DNA from: Pseudomonas argentinensis
GTDB lineage: Bacteria; Pseudomonadota; Gammaproteobacteria; Pseudomonadales; Pseudomonadaceae
Direction of reading: 5' to 3'
DNA: 64,000 bases
Assembly: GCF_001839655.2 (NCBI RefSeq)
Contig: NZ_CP056087.1
Coordinates: 2,976,001 to 3,040,000 of the forward strand
The notes below the pieces were generated by a model that saw nothing but the letters and a program-made list of their open reading frames with translations, was not told the origin of the DNA and searched no databases. Shown piece after piece: positions 20,101 through 27,752 of the stretch. The stretch's first letter is position 1. Each line of letters begins with the position of its first letter. The position numbers were made by a program, and so were the translations under genes.

Positions 20101-20244
20101 ACCATCGTCGGTGGCCTGATTCTCAGCCAAATTCTCACGCTTTACACCACGCCTGTGGTCTATCTCTATCTCGATCGCCTGCGCCACCGGGTCAACCGCT
20201 GGCGTGGCGTGCGCACCGATGCCGCTCTGGAAACGCCTCTATGA
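17143..20244 (+). CDS. muxC: RND efflux pump subunit MuxC
   Basis: A 1033-residue RND pump, the second of the pair and partner of MuxB. It carries the MdtC-like start MNLSAPFIRRPVATLLL and the conserved LVVDDAIVVLEN segment in the TM4 region. An in-frame GTG at 17122 would extend it into the intergenic repeat; ATG 17143 gives the family-like N-terminus. No good Shine-Dalgarno is present because the repeat runs up to the start, which is odd inside an operon. The stop overlaps the opmB ATG (ATGA). Confidence 0.93.
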   Translation: MNLSAPFIRRPVATLLLSLAIMLLGGVSFGLLPVAPLPNMDFPVITVQANLPGASPQVMAATVATPLERSLGAIAGVSQMNSNSSQGNTRIMIEFDLDRDINAAAREVQAAINASRELLPSGMRSMPTYRKINPSQAPIMVLSLTSSVLDKGQLYDVASTIVGQKLSQVTGVGEVQIGGSSLPAVRVALEPRLLDQYGVALDDVRATIAAANAKRPKGAVEDAERHWQVQASDQLERAADYVPMIIRYQDGAAIRLGDVAQVSDGVQDRYNSGFYNDKQAVLVVVNRQSGANIIETVAGIRALLPELRSVIPASADLEVAMDRSPVIRATLKEAEHTLLIAVVLVILVVFAFLRRWRAALIPALAVPVSLVGSFAAMYLLGFSLNNLSLMALIIATGLVVDDAIVVLENISRHIEAGETPMAAAFKGAREVGFTLLSMNVSLVAVFLSILFMGGLVERLFREFSITLAVAIVISLLVSLTLTPMLCARWLKPEPREEAREPGRLERIGARIVRGYERSLDWALRHSLLMLISLFATIALNVFLFVSVPKTFMPQQDTGQLMGFIRGDNGLSFQVMQPKMEAYRRAILADPAVESVAGFIGGNSGINNAIIIVRLKPIAERDLSAQQVIDRLRKEVPKIPGGRMFLMPDQDLQVGGRQGRSSENEYMLMSGDLDALREWLPKVREALRALPELTDIDATEDGGAPQIRLVVDRDEAKRLGVDMSLVTGVLNNAFSQRQISTIYDSLNQYSVVMEINPRYAQSPEALRQIQLITADGARVPLSAIAHWENSLEDDRISHQGQFAVENIGFSLAEGVSLDQATRAIDRAVARIALPTEVQGTLGGTGAAFQKTQDNQPWMILMSLVVVYIVLGVLYESYVHPLTILSTLPSAGVGALLALQLLNTEFSLISLLGLFLLIGVVKKNAILMIDLALQLERHEHLSPAESIRRACLLRFRPIMMTTLAALLGALPLMLGSAEGSEMRQPLGITIVGGLILSQILTLYTTPVVYLYLDRLRHRVNRWRGVRTDAALETPL

Positions 20245-21704
20245 CTTTTGCTTCCCGTCGAACCCTCTGTCTGCTGGCGCTCAGCGTTGCCCTGGCCGGT
20301 TGCGCCATCGGGCCCGATTACCAGCGTCCGGAGATCAGCACACCGGCGTCCTTCAAGCAGGCTGACGGCTGGAAGGCCGCCGTGCCGGCCGACGCCCTGG
20401 CACGGGGCGCCTGGTGGGGGCTGTACGGCGACGGCGAGCTCAATGCCCTGGTCGGTCGCCTCAACGTCTCCAACCAGAACCTGGCCGCCTCCGAGGCCCA
20501 GTACCGCCAGGCCCGCGCTTTGCTGCGCAGCGGCCGCGCGGCGTTCTTCCCGACCCTGTCGACCAGCGCCGGGATGACCCGGGCCGGGCAGGGCGGTGGT
20601 GACAGCACCCTGCGTACCGCCGATGGCATCGCCATTGGCGGTGGAAACTCGTCGAGTATCAGCAAGAACTACGACCTGAGCCTCAATGCCAGCTGGGAGC
20701 TGGATCTATGGGGCAAGCTGCGCCGCGGCCTGGAGTCCAACCGCGCGGCCTTCGAAGCCAGCGCCGCCGACCTGTCTGCCGTACGCCTGAGCCTGCAATC
20801 CGAGCTGGTGCAGAGCTACCTGCAATTGCGCGTACTGGACGAACAGCAGCGCCTGCTCGACGCCACCGTGGCGGCCTATCAGCGTTCGTTGCGCCTGACC
20901 GAGAACCAGTACCGCGCCGGTATCGTGCCGCGTTCCGACGTCGCCCAGGCGCTGACCCAGCTGCGCAGCACCGAAGCCCAGGCCATCGACCTGCAATGGC
21001 AGCGTGCCCAGCTCGAACATGCCATCGCCGTGCTGATCGGCGTACCGCCCAGCGAGGTCAGCATCGCCCGCCGCGACACCTTGCCAGGTTTGCCGGAGGT
21101 GCCGGCCAGCGTGCCATCTGCGCTGCTGGAGCGGCGCCCCGACGTGGCGGCGGCCGAGCGCCGGGTGATCGCTGCCAACGCCGAGATCGGTGTGGCCAAG
21201 GCCGCCTGGTTTCCTGACCTGACCCTTTCCGCCGCGGGTGGCTACCGCGGCAGCAGCTTCGCCGACTGGATCAACCTGCCCAATCGCTTCTGGTCGGTGG
21301 GCCCGCAACTGGCGTTGACCCTGTTCGACGGCGGCCGGCGCAGCGCCGAAAGCGAGCGAGTCGAGGCGGCCTATGACCAGACCGTGGCGCAGTACCGCCA
21401 GGCGGTGCTGGACAGCTTCCGCGAAGTCGAGGATTACCTGGTGCAGCAGCGCGTGCTGGGCCGCGAAGCCGAGGTGCAGGCCCAGGCGCTGGACGCGGCG
21501 CGGGAATCGCTGCGCCTGATCGAGAACCAGTACCGCGCCGGCACCGTGGACTACAACAGCGTGGTCAACGTGCAGGCCACTGCCCTGAGCAATGAGCGGA
21601 GCGCCCTGACGCTGCTGGGCAGCCGCCTGACCGCCAGCGTGCAACTGATCGCCGCCCTGGGCGGTGGCTGGGATGTGCAGCAGCTCGAAGAAGGCGAGGA
21701 TTAA
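20241..21704 (+). CDS. opmB: Outer-membrane efflux lipoprotein OpmB (TolC/NodT family)
   Basis: A 487-residue outer-membrane factor with a lipoprotein signal peptide: hydrophobic core, then LAGC with Cys21 as the lipidated residue, followed by the typical AIGPDYQRP of the NodT/OprM group. Two outer-membrane efflux repeats form the long helical channel. It is the exit duct of the MuxABC pump. It starts inside the muxC stop codon. A GTAGCCCGG-type palindromic repeat follows the gene. Confidence 0.93.
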   Translation: MTFASRRTLCLLALSVALAGCAIGPDYQRPEISTPASFKQADGWKAAVPADALARGAWWGLYGDGELNALVGRLNVSNQNLAASEAQYRQARALLRSGRAAFFPTLSTSAGMTRAGQGGGDSTLRTADGIAIGGGNSSSISKNYDLSLNASWELDLWGKLRRGLESNRAAFEASAADLSAVRLSLQSELVQSYLQLRVLDEQQRLLDATVAAYQRSLRLTENQYRAGIVPRSDVAQALTQLRSTEAQAIDLQWQRAQLEHAIAVLIGVPPSEVSIARRDTLPGLPEVPASVPSALLERRPDVAAAERRVIAANAEIGVAKAAWFPDLTLSAAGGYRGSSFADWINLPNRFWSVGPQLALTLFDGGRRSAESERVEAAYDQTVAQYRQAVLDSFREVEDYLVQQRVLGREAEVQAQALDAARESLRLIENQYRAGTVDYNSVVNVQATALSNERSALTLLGSRLTASVQLIAALGGGWDVQQLEEGED

Positions 21705-21720
21705 CCACGATTCGTAGAAC

Positions 21721-21810
21721 CGTAGCCCGGATTAGCCGCAGGCGTAACCCGGGAATCATCGCTGAGTCGTGAGGAAGAACCCGGGTGTCGCTTCGCTCGA
21801 CCCGGGCTAC
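21721..21810. repeat. GTAGCCCGG/CCGGGCTAC palindromic intergenic repeat
   Basis: It starts CGTAGCCCGG and ends CCCGGGCTAC, with an inner ACCCGGG pair. It lies between the convergent opmB and glutathionyl-hydroquinone reductase genes. A shorter relative is at 45281-45350. Repeats of this style are common in Pseudomonas intergenic DNA. Confidence 0.75.
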
Positions 21811-21819
21811 AGGTACTGG

Positions 21820-22821
21820 TCAAGCCTGACGGTATACACCCTTGCCCGGCAGGCGCTCACGGTCGTGGGACGCATCGAATTCCAGCGCCGGCCCCTTGGG
21901 CACGATGCCGGTCGGATTGATGGTCTGGTGGCTGGCGTAGTAGTGGTGCTGGATATGCCACAGGTCCACGGTCGCCGCCACGCCGGGCCACTGGTACAGC
22001 TCGCGCAGCCAGTTGCTGAGGTTCGGGTAGTCGGCGATGCGCCGCAGGTTGCACTTGAAGTGGCCGTGGTACACCGCATCGAAGCGCACGATGGTGGTGA
22101 ATAGCCGCCAGTCGGCCTCGGTCAGGTATTCGCCGGCCAGGTAGCGTGAATGGCCCAGGCGGGTCTCCAGTACCGTCAGCTCATCGAACAGTTCATCGAA
22201 GGCTTCCTCGTAGGCCGCCTGGGTGGTGGCGAAGCCGGCGCGATAGACGCCGTTGTTCACCGCCGGGTAGATGCGCGCATTGAGCGCGTCGATCTGCCCG
22301 CGCAAGGCCTCGGGGTAGAAATCCAGGTGGTTGCCGGTCAGCCCATTGAACGCCGAGTTGAACATGCGGATGATCTCCGCCGACTCGTTGCTGACGATGC
22401 GCTGTTGCCTCTTGTCCCACAGCAGCGGCACGGTGACCCGGCCGGTGTACTCCGGGTCGTCCCTGGTATAGCGCTGGTGCAGGAAGGCAAAGTCATCCAG
22501 GGCGTCGCCGCTGGAGCCGTGTTCGACGTCGAAGGTCCAGCCGTTCTCGCGCATCAGCCAACTGACTACCGACACGTCGATCAGCGGTTCGAGGCCCTTG
22601 AGCGTGCGCAGAATCAGCGTGCGGTGCGCCCAGGGGCAGGCCAGCGACACGTAGAGGTGATAGCGCCCGGCTTCGGCGGCAAAACCACCTTCGCCCGATG
22701 GGCCGGCCGAGCCGTCGGCGGTGATCCAGTTGCGCCGCTGGGCGTTCTCCCGCTTGAAGCGGCCGCCGGCGCCGGTGTCATACCATTGGTCGTGCCATTG
22801 GCCCTCGATCAGCAAGCCCAT
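21820..22821 (-). CDS. yqjG: Glutathionyl-hydroquinone reductase (YqjG/ECM4-type glutathione transferase)
   Basis: A 333-residue Xi-class glutathione transferase. The catalytic cysteine is Cys62 in the LACPWAHR motif, which distinguishes glutathionyl-hydroquinone reductases from ordinary transferases, and the C-terminal helical GST domain follows. It reductively removes glutathione from glutathionyl-hydroquinones in the cytoplasm. The chosen ATG at 22821 has GGGGGAG upstream on its strand; an in-frame ATG at 22842 would add seven untypical residues. It is a single gene, not coupled to neighbours. Confidence 0.92.
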   Translation of the reverse strand: MGLLIEGQWHDQWYDTGAGGRFKRENAQRRNWITADGSAGPSGEGGFAAEAGRYHLYVSLACPWAHRTLILRTLKGLEPLIDVSVVSWLMRENGWTFDVEHGSSGDALDDFAFLHQRYTRDDPEYTGRVTVPLLWDKRQQRIVSNESAEIIRMFNSAFNGLTGNHLDFYPEALRGQIDALNARIYPAVNNGVYRAGFATTQAAYEEAFDELFDELTVLETRLGHSRYLAGEYLTEADWRLFTTIVRFDAVYHGHFKCNLRRIADYPNLSNWLRELYQWPGVAATVDLWHIQHHYYASHQTINPTGIVPKGPALEFDASHDRERLPGKGVYRQA

Positions 22822-22897
22822 GTCCGTTACTCCCCCTATCATTTGATTGCCTGGAGTCTACCCAGTCAGCTATCGACAGAAGACGTAAAAACCGGGT

Positions 22898-23893
22898 TCA
22901 ACGAATCGGCTGACTCGATAGATGGCGCGCCTGCCAGCGTGTTTCCGCCTCGGCGAACGCCGCATCACGCGACATGCCGAGCCCACGCAAGGCCAGCGCC
23001 ATGGTGGCGATGATCGCGTATTGGCCATAGGCATCTTCGCCATCACCACGCCACACGGCCTGCAGGTGAGCCGGGTCCAGGTGCTCGGGTTTGACGTGGC
23101 GGCGCTCGGAAAGCATCGGCCAGTCCTCGTCCCAGTTCTCGCCGTGTTCGGTGCCGTACAGATGGCAGACGGCATCCGGGTTGAGTTCGATCTCGCCACC
23201 GTCACCCTTGACCACGATGGCGTGGTCGCCAAGCAGCCGGCTGGCCTCGCGGTGCACCGCCTGATAACCCGGGTGGAAGATGCTCTGCAGGCCGCAACGT
23301 GCGGCCAGGGGGTTGAGAATGCGCGCCAGGGAATGGATCGGCGAGCGCAGGCCCAGCACATTGCGCAGGTCGATCATGCGTTGCAGGGTGGGCATCCAGT
23401 CGCCCAGGGGCATAAAGACGAGGTTGCCGCTGTCCAGGTGTCGCGAAACCTCTTCCCAGCGGCGGCACAGCGGGATGTCCAGCTCGCCGAGCAGCTGCTC
23501 GCTGTACAGGCGCCCGGCGGTATGCGCGCCGCCGCCGTGCATGAAGATGCGCAGGCCGCTGCCTGCCAGGGCCTTGGCGGCGAGCAGGAACCAGGGCAGG
23601 TGGCGCTTCTTGCCGGCATAGGTCGGCCAGTCGAAATCGACCGCAATCGCTGGCGCCGCCAGGCGCGCGCGAACCGCTTCGGTAAAGCCGGCCATTTCCT
23701 CGGCGCTTTCCTCCTTGTGGCGCAGCAGCATCAGAAAGGCGCCGAGCTGGGCATCTTCGACCTTGCCGTCGAGGATCATGCCCATGGCCTCGCGGGCTTC
23801 CTCGCGGGTCAGGTTGCGCGCGCCGCGCTTGCCCTTGCCGAGAATGCGCACGAAGGCGGCGAAAGGATGTTCTGCGGGGGTGATCAGGTTCAT
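22898..23893 (-). CDS. ybiB: YbiB family protein (TrpD2, anthranilate phosphoribosyltransferase-like)
   Basis: A 331-residue protein with the glycosyltransferase family 3 fold of anthranilate phosphoribosyltransferase: an N-terminal helical domain (ARNLTREEAREAM region, about 24-60) and an alpha/beta domain with HGGGAHTAGRLY. The YbiB/TrpD2 group lacks the usual PRPP-binding details and binds nucleic acid instead of acting in tryptophan synthesis. Its ATG shares ATGA with the tusE stop (23893-23890), so it is translationally coupled to the tRNA thiolation genes, which hints at an RNA-related role. That functional link is inference. Confidence 0.88.
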   Translation of the reverse strand: MNLITPAEHPFAAFVRILGKGKRGARNLTREEAREAMGMILDGKVEDAQLGAFLMLLRHKEESAEEMAGFTEAVRARLAAPAIAVDFDWPTYAGKKRHLPWFLLAAKALAGSGLRIFMHGGGAHTAGRLYSEQLLGELDIPLCRRWEEVSRHLDSGNLVFMPLGDWMPTLQRMIDLRNVLGLRSPIHSLARILNPLAARCGLQSIFHPGYQAVHREASRLLGDHAIVVKGDGGEIELNPDAVCHLYGTEHGENWDEDWPMLSERRHVKPEHLDPAHLQAVWRGDGEDAYGQYAIIATMALALRGLGMSRDAAFAEAETRWQARHLSSQPIR

Positions 23894-24225
23894 AGGCAAT
23901 TCGTGGGCTTGGGCAGGCCCGCCAGCTTGGCGGCGAGTTTGGCGGGAGTGCCATTGAACAGGCGGTTGAGGTGCAGGCTGTTGCCCTTGTCCGGCCCCAG
24001 TTTGAGGGCCACGTACTTGATCAGCGGGCGGTTGGCCGGCGACAGCTGGAACTCGGCGTAGAAAGCGCGCAGCAGCTCGAGGATCTCCCAGTGTTCGGCG
24101 CTCAGCTCAAGGGCTTCGCGCTCGGCCAGGGCCGTAGCGACCTCGACGGACCAAGCCTGCAGATCGAGCAGGTAGCCATCCTTGTCCAGCTCGATGGGGC
24201 GGTCGTTGACGATCAGGGTGCTCAT
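23890..24225 (-). CDS. tusE: TusE, sulfur carrier of tRNA 2-thiouridine synthesis (DsrC family)
   Basis: A 111-residue DsrC/TusE protein with the penultimate Cys110 (ending TNCL) that carries persulfide sulfur. It takes sulfur from TusD in the TusBCD complex and passes it to MnmA for 2-thiolation of U34 in tRNAs for Lys, Glu and Gln. The conserved RPLIKYV and LNRLFNG segments are present. Its start overlaps the tusB stop and its stop overlaps the ybiB start, both as ATGA, so it sits in the middle of a tightly coupled operon. Confidence 0.95.
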   Translation of the reverse strand: MSTLIVNDRPIELDKDGYLLDLQAWSVEVATALAEREALELSAEHWEILELLRAFYAEFQLSPANRPLIKYVALKLGPDKGNSLHLNRLFNGTPAKLAAKLAGLPKPTNCL

Positions 24226-24518
24226 GACCAGGTGTTCACCTTGCTGAATTGGCAGGCGAGGGCGACGAACCTCGGGTAGTCGATCCGCTCGATGGCTGCG
24301 GCAGGTTCAAGGCCGCGGGCCTGGATATCTTCGGCCAGGGCGTACAGCGAGACACCTTGCAGCGCTGCCAGGGCTTCTGCGTGGCCATTGCCAGGCTGGG
24401 CAGCGTAGGTGGCGTCGCCGCACAACAGCAGGCCGTCGCCGCTGCCCAGCAGGCGCAGGCAACTGCTCAGTCGGTCGTCGCTGAACGGGGAGCTGGAGAG
24501 TACATGCAGGGTCTTCAT
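24222..24518 (-). CDS. tusB: TusB, subunit of the sulfur-relay complex (DsrH family)
   Basis: A 98-residue DsrH/TusB family protein beginning MKTLHVLSSSPF, close to the 95 residues of E. coli TusB. It is a structural partner in the TusBCD heterohexamer that relays sulfur from TusA to TusE. ATG 24518 overlaps the tusC stop as TGATG; a GTG one codon upstream (24521) is also possible. Order here is tusD-tusC-tusB-tusE as in other gammaproteobacteria. Confidence 0.92.
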   Translation of the reverse strand: MKTLHVLSSSPFSDDRLSSCLRLLGSGDGLLLCGDATYAAQPGNGHAEALAALQGVSLYALAEDIQARGLEPAAAIERIDYPRFVALACQFSKVNTWS

Positions 24519-24871
24519 CACAGGGTGATCACCTGATCGTAGCGGTCGATAAGGGCGCGCAGCCCGTCGCTGTCCAGGCGCTCGACGTCCAGCGAGGTTT
24601 CCCTCAAGCCGCGCAGCGCAAGGCTATGGGCGCAGGCATACAGGGACTCGACGCCGAACATCGGCAGGGCCTGCAGGTTGGCGGTCAGATCCTTCTGCTG
24701 CACTGCCTGAGGCGCTTGCCCGACAGCCAGCTGCAGCACGCCGTCATCGAGAAACAGCAGGCCGATGGGCAGGTCGAAGGCGCCGCCGGCCAGGGCGATA
24801 TCCAGCGCTTCGCGGGCGCCAGTGCCGTTCCAGGGTGCCTGGCGGCTGATGATCAGCAGGGATTGGCTCAT
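24518..24871 (-). CDS. tusC: TusC, subunit of the sulfur-relay complex (DsrF family)
   Basis: A 117-residue DsrF/TusC family protein beginning MSQSLLIISRQAPW, with the family-typical LLFLDDGVLQLA stretch. It is part of TusBCD. GGAGGCGA sits just upstream of ATG 24871, within the end of tusD; an in-frame TTG further upstream is not needed. Coupled to tusD (stop one base before the start) and to tusB. Confidence 0.93.
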   Translation of the reverse strand: MSQSLLIISRQAPWNGTGAREALDIALAGGAFDLPIGLLFLDDGVLQLAVGQAPQAVQQKDLTANLQALPMFGVESLYACAHSLALRGLRETSLDVERLDSDGLRALIDRYDQVITL

Positions 24872-24872
24872 C

Positions 24873-25265
24873 TCAGTCGCCTCCAAAGCAGATCAGCCGG
24901 TCGGCGTCTTGCGCCGCTTCGTGCAACTGGCCCAGGCCGGACAGCACCCAGGGCGCGGGCAGGTTGGCCGCCCCGCGCTCGTAGCGGCGTGCTTCCCTCT
25001 CGTCGAGCACGCCACGGCGCAGGGCGGCGGCGATGCACACCACACCGTCGAGCCCGTTGCTGGCGACGAATTCGCGCCACTGGCGCGCCACATCGGTTTC
25101 ATCCTGGGGGCTGACGATGGTGCCCGAGGCGCTGTGCACGCCGTCGGCGTAGAAGAACAGGCGCACGATCTGGTGCCCGCCTTGCAGCGCCGCTTCGGCA
25201 AAGCGCAGCGCGCGGCGGGAAGAGGGCGCCGAAGGCGGCGAAAACAGGGCGATGGCGAATTTCAT
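24873..25265 (-). CDS. tusD: TusD, sulfurtransferase subunit (DsrE family)
   Basis: A 130-residue DsrE/TusD protein beginning MKFAIALFSPP. The catalytic cysteine is Cys77 (GVVCIAAAL), equivalent to Cys78 of E. coli TusD, which receives the persulfide from TusA and hands it to TusE. The reading frame extends upstream to 25337, but ATG 25265 gives the family N-terminus. It is the first gene of the tusDCBE-ybiB operon; the upstream 110 bases also hold the terminator of the gltA transcript. Confidence 0.94.
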   Translation of the reverse strand: MKFAIALFSPPSAPSSRRALRFAEAALQGGHQIVRLFFYADGVHSASGTIVSPQDETDVARQWREFVASNGLDGVVCIAAALRRGVLDEREARRYERGAANLPAPWVLSGLGQLHEAAQDADRLICFGGD

Positions 25266-25325
25266 GAACGGCCCGGCTGTGGAAACAGGGCGCCATGATA
25301 AAGCCTGAGCGGTGGGGACAGAAAC

Positions 25326-25356
25326 GAAAAAGCCCATATCCGCGGATATGGGCTTG
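25326..25356 (-). terminator. Rho-independent terminator of gltA
   Basis: A perfect palindrome AAGCCCATATCC/GGATATGGGCTT (25330-25355) is followed, on the minus strand, by TTTTCGTTTC. It ends the gltA transcript 22 bases after its stop and lies upstream of tusD. Confidence 0.9.
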
Positions 25357-25377
25357 CGCTGACGCAGTGCGAGCGGA

Positions 25378-26649
25378 TTAGCGCTTGATGTCGCGCTGGG
25401 TCGGGCCGGTGTACAGCTGGCGCGGACGGCCGATCTTGTACGGGCCGGAGAGCATTTCCTTCCAGTGCGAGATCCAGCCGACGGTGCGCGCCAGAGCGAA
25501 GATCACGGTGAACATGCTGGTCGGAATGCCGATCGCCTTGAGGATGATCCCCGAGTAGAAGTCGACGTTCGGGTACAGGTTGCGTTCCTTGAAGTACGGA
25601 TCGTTACGGGCGATCTCGTCGAGCTTCATCGCCAGTTCCAGCTGCGGGTCATTGATGCCCAGCTCGGCCAGTACTTCGTCGCAGGTCTGCTTCATGACCT
25701 GGGCGCGTGGGTCGAAGTTCTTGTAGACGCGGTGACCGAAGCCCATGAGTTTGAACGGGTCGTCCTTGTCCTTGGCCTTGGCGATGAACTTGTCGATGTT
25801 CGACACGTCACCGATTTCGTCCAGCATGGCCAGCACGGCTTCGTTGGCGCCACCGTGGGCCGGGCCCCAGAGCGCGGCGATACCGGCAGCGATACAGGCG
25901 AACGGGTTGGCACCCGAAGAGCCGGCCAGGCGCACGGTGGAGGTCGAAGCGTTCTGCTCGTGGTCGGCGTGCAGGATGAAGATGCGGTCCATGGCCTTGG
26001 CCAGCACGGGGCTGATCGGCTTGGTCTCGCACGGGGTGTTGAACATCATGTGCAGGAAGTTTTCCGCGTAGTTCAGATCATTACGCGGGTACATCATCGG
26101 CTCGCCCTTGGAGTACTTGTACACCATGGCGGCGATGGTCGGCATCTTGGCGACCAGGCGCATCGCGGAAATGTCGCGGTGCTGCGGGTTCTTGATGTCC
26201 AGTGAGTCGTGGTAGAAGGCGGAGAGGGCGCCGACCACGCCACACATGATGGCCATCGGATGGGCATCACGACGGAAGCCGTTGAAGAAGGTCTTCAGTT
26301 GTTCGTGAACCATGGTGTGGTTCTTGATGGTGCTGACGAACTGGGCCTTCTGCTCTTCGTTCGGCAGTTCGCCGTTGAGCAGCAGGTAGCAGGTCTCCAG
26401 GTAGTCGGCTTTCTCGGCCAGTTGCTCGATGGGGTAGCCGCGGTGCAGCAGTACGCCCTTGTCACCATCAATGTAGGTGATCTTCGACTCGCATGAGGCG
26501 GTCGACATGAAGCCGGGGTCGAAGGTGAAGTTGCCCGTGGCAGTCAGGCTCCGCACGTCGATGACATCTGGGCCAACGGTGCCGGATAAAACGGGCAGCT
26601 CGACGGGGGCTGCGCCCTCGATGATCAACTGCGCTTTTTTGTCAGCCAT
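25378..26649 (-). CDS. gltA: Citrate synthase GltA (type II)
   Basis: A 423-residue citrate synthase of the gram-negative hexameric type. It condenses oxaloacetate and acetyl-CoA. Active-site His265 (GPAHGGANE) and His306 (GFGHRVYKN) are present, as are His230 in [10 protein letters not shown] and the late Asp in VDFYSG. ATG 26649 has AGGAGG upstream on its strand; the ORF extends further upstream without family support. It is divergent from sdhC across a 363-base region with a promoter for each side (26709-26736 for gltA). Confidence 0.97.
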   Translation of the reverse strand: MADKKAQLIIEGAAPVELPVLSGTVGPDVIDVRSLTATGNFTFDPGFMSTASCESKITYIDGDKGVLLHRGYPIEQLAEKADYLETCYLLLNGELPNEEQKAQFVSTIKNHTMVHEQLKTFFNGFRRDAHPMAIMCGVVGALSAFYHDSLDIKNPQHRDISAMRLVAKMPTIAAMVYKYSKGEPMMYPRNDLNYAENFLHMMFNTPCETKPISPVLAKAMDRIFILHADHEQNASTSTVRLAGSSGANPFACIAAGIAALWGPAHGGANEAVLAMLDEIGDVSNIDKFIAKAKDKDDPFKLMGFGHRVYKNFDPRAQVMKQTCDEVLAELGINDPQLELAMKLDEIARNDPYFKERNLYPNVDFYSGIILKAIGIPTSMFTVIFALARTVGWISHWKEMLSGPYKIGRPRQLYTGPTQRDIKR

Positions 26650-26708
26650 GTGTGGCCTCCTAGTTATGCTTGGAATCATCAGTCGGCCCCCCACGCAGGG
26701 CCCGCATC

Positions 26709-26736
26709 ACTATAGTGTTATGAATCTGAAAGTCAA
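26709..26736 (-). promoter_or_regulatory. sigma70-type promoter of gltA
   Basis: On the minus strand TTGACT (26736-26731) and TATAGT (26714-26709) are separated by 16 bases, five of six matches to consensus at each box. It lies about 60 bases before the gltA start codon. Confidence 0.7.
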
Positions 26737-26832
26737 TTTGCGAAAACCCAGGTACTAGAAGGGTTTGAGTGCCCTGCCTGCGACAAAAGGGCGCGCCCTA
26801 TTACGCCATTTTCAGGCTTGACGCAATCGCTA

Positions 26833-26869
26833 TTAGGTCGAGGTAACCGCGTTGTCATTAGCGACCTAA
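26833..26869. promoter_or_regulatory. Inverted repeat straddling the sdh -35 box, candidate operator
   Basis: TTAGGTCG (26833-26840) and CGACCTAA (26862-26869) are perfect 8-bp inverted arms 21 bases apart. One arm lies upstream of the sdh -35 box and the other in the promoter spacer, where a bound dimer could block RNA polymerase. The protein is unknown. Confidence 0.45.
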
Positions 26870-26880
26870 CTGTCTATACT
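26852..26880 (+). promoter_or_regulatory. Near-consensus sigma70 promoter of sdhCDAB
   Basis: TTGTCA (26852-26857) and TATACT (26875-26880) with exactly 17 bases between. The start site would be near 26887, giving a leader of about 125 bases before the sdhC GTG. Confidence 0.75.
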
Positions 26881-27012
26881 CTGCGCCCGACTACCAAGGG
26901 CCTTGAGCCCGGTTTCTGGTGGTTGTCACTTCTTGGGTGATGGGTACCTGACCAGTGCGCTTCCCGACAACTCAGCCCTGATAGCTGGGGCTCTCAGTGT
27001 GATAATAAAGCC

Positions 27013-27387
27013 GTGAATAGCCAACGACCTGTAAACTTAGACCTTCGGACGATAAAACTCCCAGTCACTGCTTACACGTCCATTCTTCACCGTATATCTG
27101 GCGTGATCCTTTTCCTCGGCATTGCCGTGCTGCTGTTCGGGCTCGACAAGTCGCTGGCCTCGGAAGAGGGCTTCGCGCAGGTGAAAGAATGCTTGACCAG
27201 CCCGCTGGCCAAGTTCGTGATCTGGGGACTGTTGTCCGCTCTGCTGTACCACCTGGTGGCCGGTGTGCGCCACCTGATCATGGATGCTGGAGTCGGTGAG
27301 ACGCTGGAAGGCGGCAAGCTGGGTTCCAAAATCGTTCTCGTCGTATCGGCGATCCTGATCGTGCTGCTGGGGGTATGGATATGGTAA
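27013..27387 (+). CDS. sdhC: Succinate dehydrogenase cytochrome b556 subunit SdhC
   Basis: A 124-residue membrane anchor with three transmembrane helices and the family signature beginning RPVNLDL and SILHRISG; the His in LYHLVAGVRHLIMD is the likely haem ligand region. With SdhD it holds complex II in the membrane, binds haem b and forms the ubiquinone site. The start is GTG, giving the family-typical N-terminus; no strong Shine-Dalgarno is visible. First gene of sdhCDAB, with a strong promoter 130 bases upstream. Confidence 0.95.
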   Translation: MNSQRPVNLDLRTIKLPVTAYTSILHRISGVILFLGIAVLLFGLDKSLASEEGFAQVKECLTSPLAKFVIWGLLSALLYHLVAGVRHLIMDAGVGETLEGGKLGSKIVLVVSAILIVLLGVWIW

Positions 27388-27749
27388 CTAACGTCACGAA
27401 TTTCTCGCGTTCGGGTCTCTACGACTGGATGGCTCAGCGCGTTTCTGCGGTCGTGCTCGCGGCTTATGTCCTGTTTCTGCTGGGCTACATCGTCCTGAAT
27501 CCAGGCATGGGCTACGCGCAGTGGCATGGTCTGTTCTCCAATAATGCAATGCGCATCTTCAGCCTGTTGACCCTCGTTGCCCTCGGCGTTCACGCCTGGG
27601 TCGGCATGTGGACGATTTCCACCGACTACCTGACGCCGACCGCGTTGGGCAAGTGGGCAACCGTTGTGCGTTTTCTGTTCCAGGCCACGTGTGGCATCGC
27701 CATGTTCGTGTTCTTCGTCTGGGGCGTGCAGATTCTTTGGGGTTTCTGA
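27381..27749 (+). CDS. sdhD: Succinate dehydrogenase membrane anchor SdhD
   Basis: A 122-residue membrane anchor with three hydrophobic helices, starting MVTNVTNFSRSGLYDWMAQR as in Pseudomonas SdhD. The gene overlaps the end of sdhC by seven bases; an ATG two codons earlier (27375) is also possible. It completes the haem- and quinone-binding part of complex II with SdhC. Confidence 0.94.
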   Translation: MVTNVTNFSRSGLYDWMAQRVSAVVLAAYVLFLLGYIVLNPGMGYAQWHGLFSNNAMRIFSLLTLVALGVHAWVGMWTISTDYLTPTALGKWATVVRFLFQATCGIAMFVFFVWGVQILWGF

Positions 27750-27752
27750 TTC

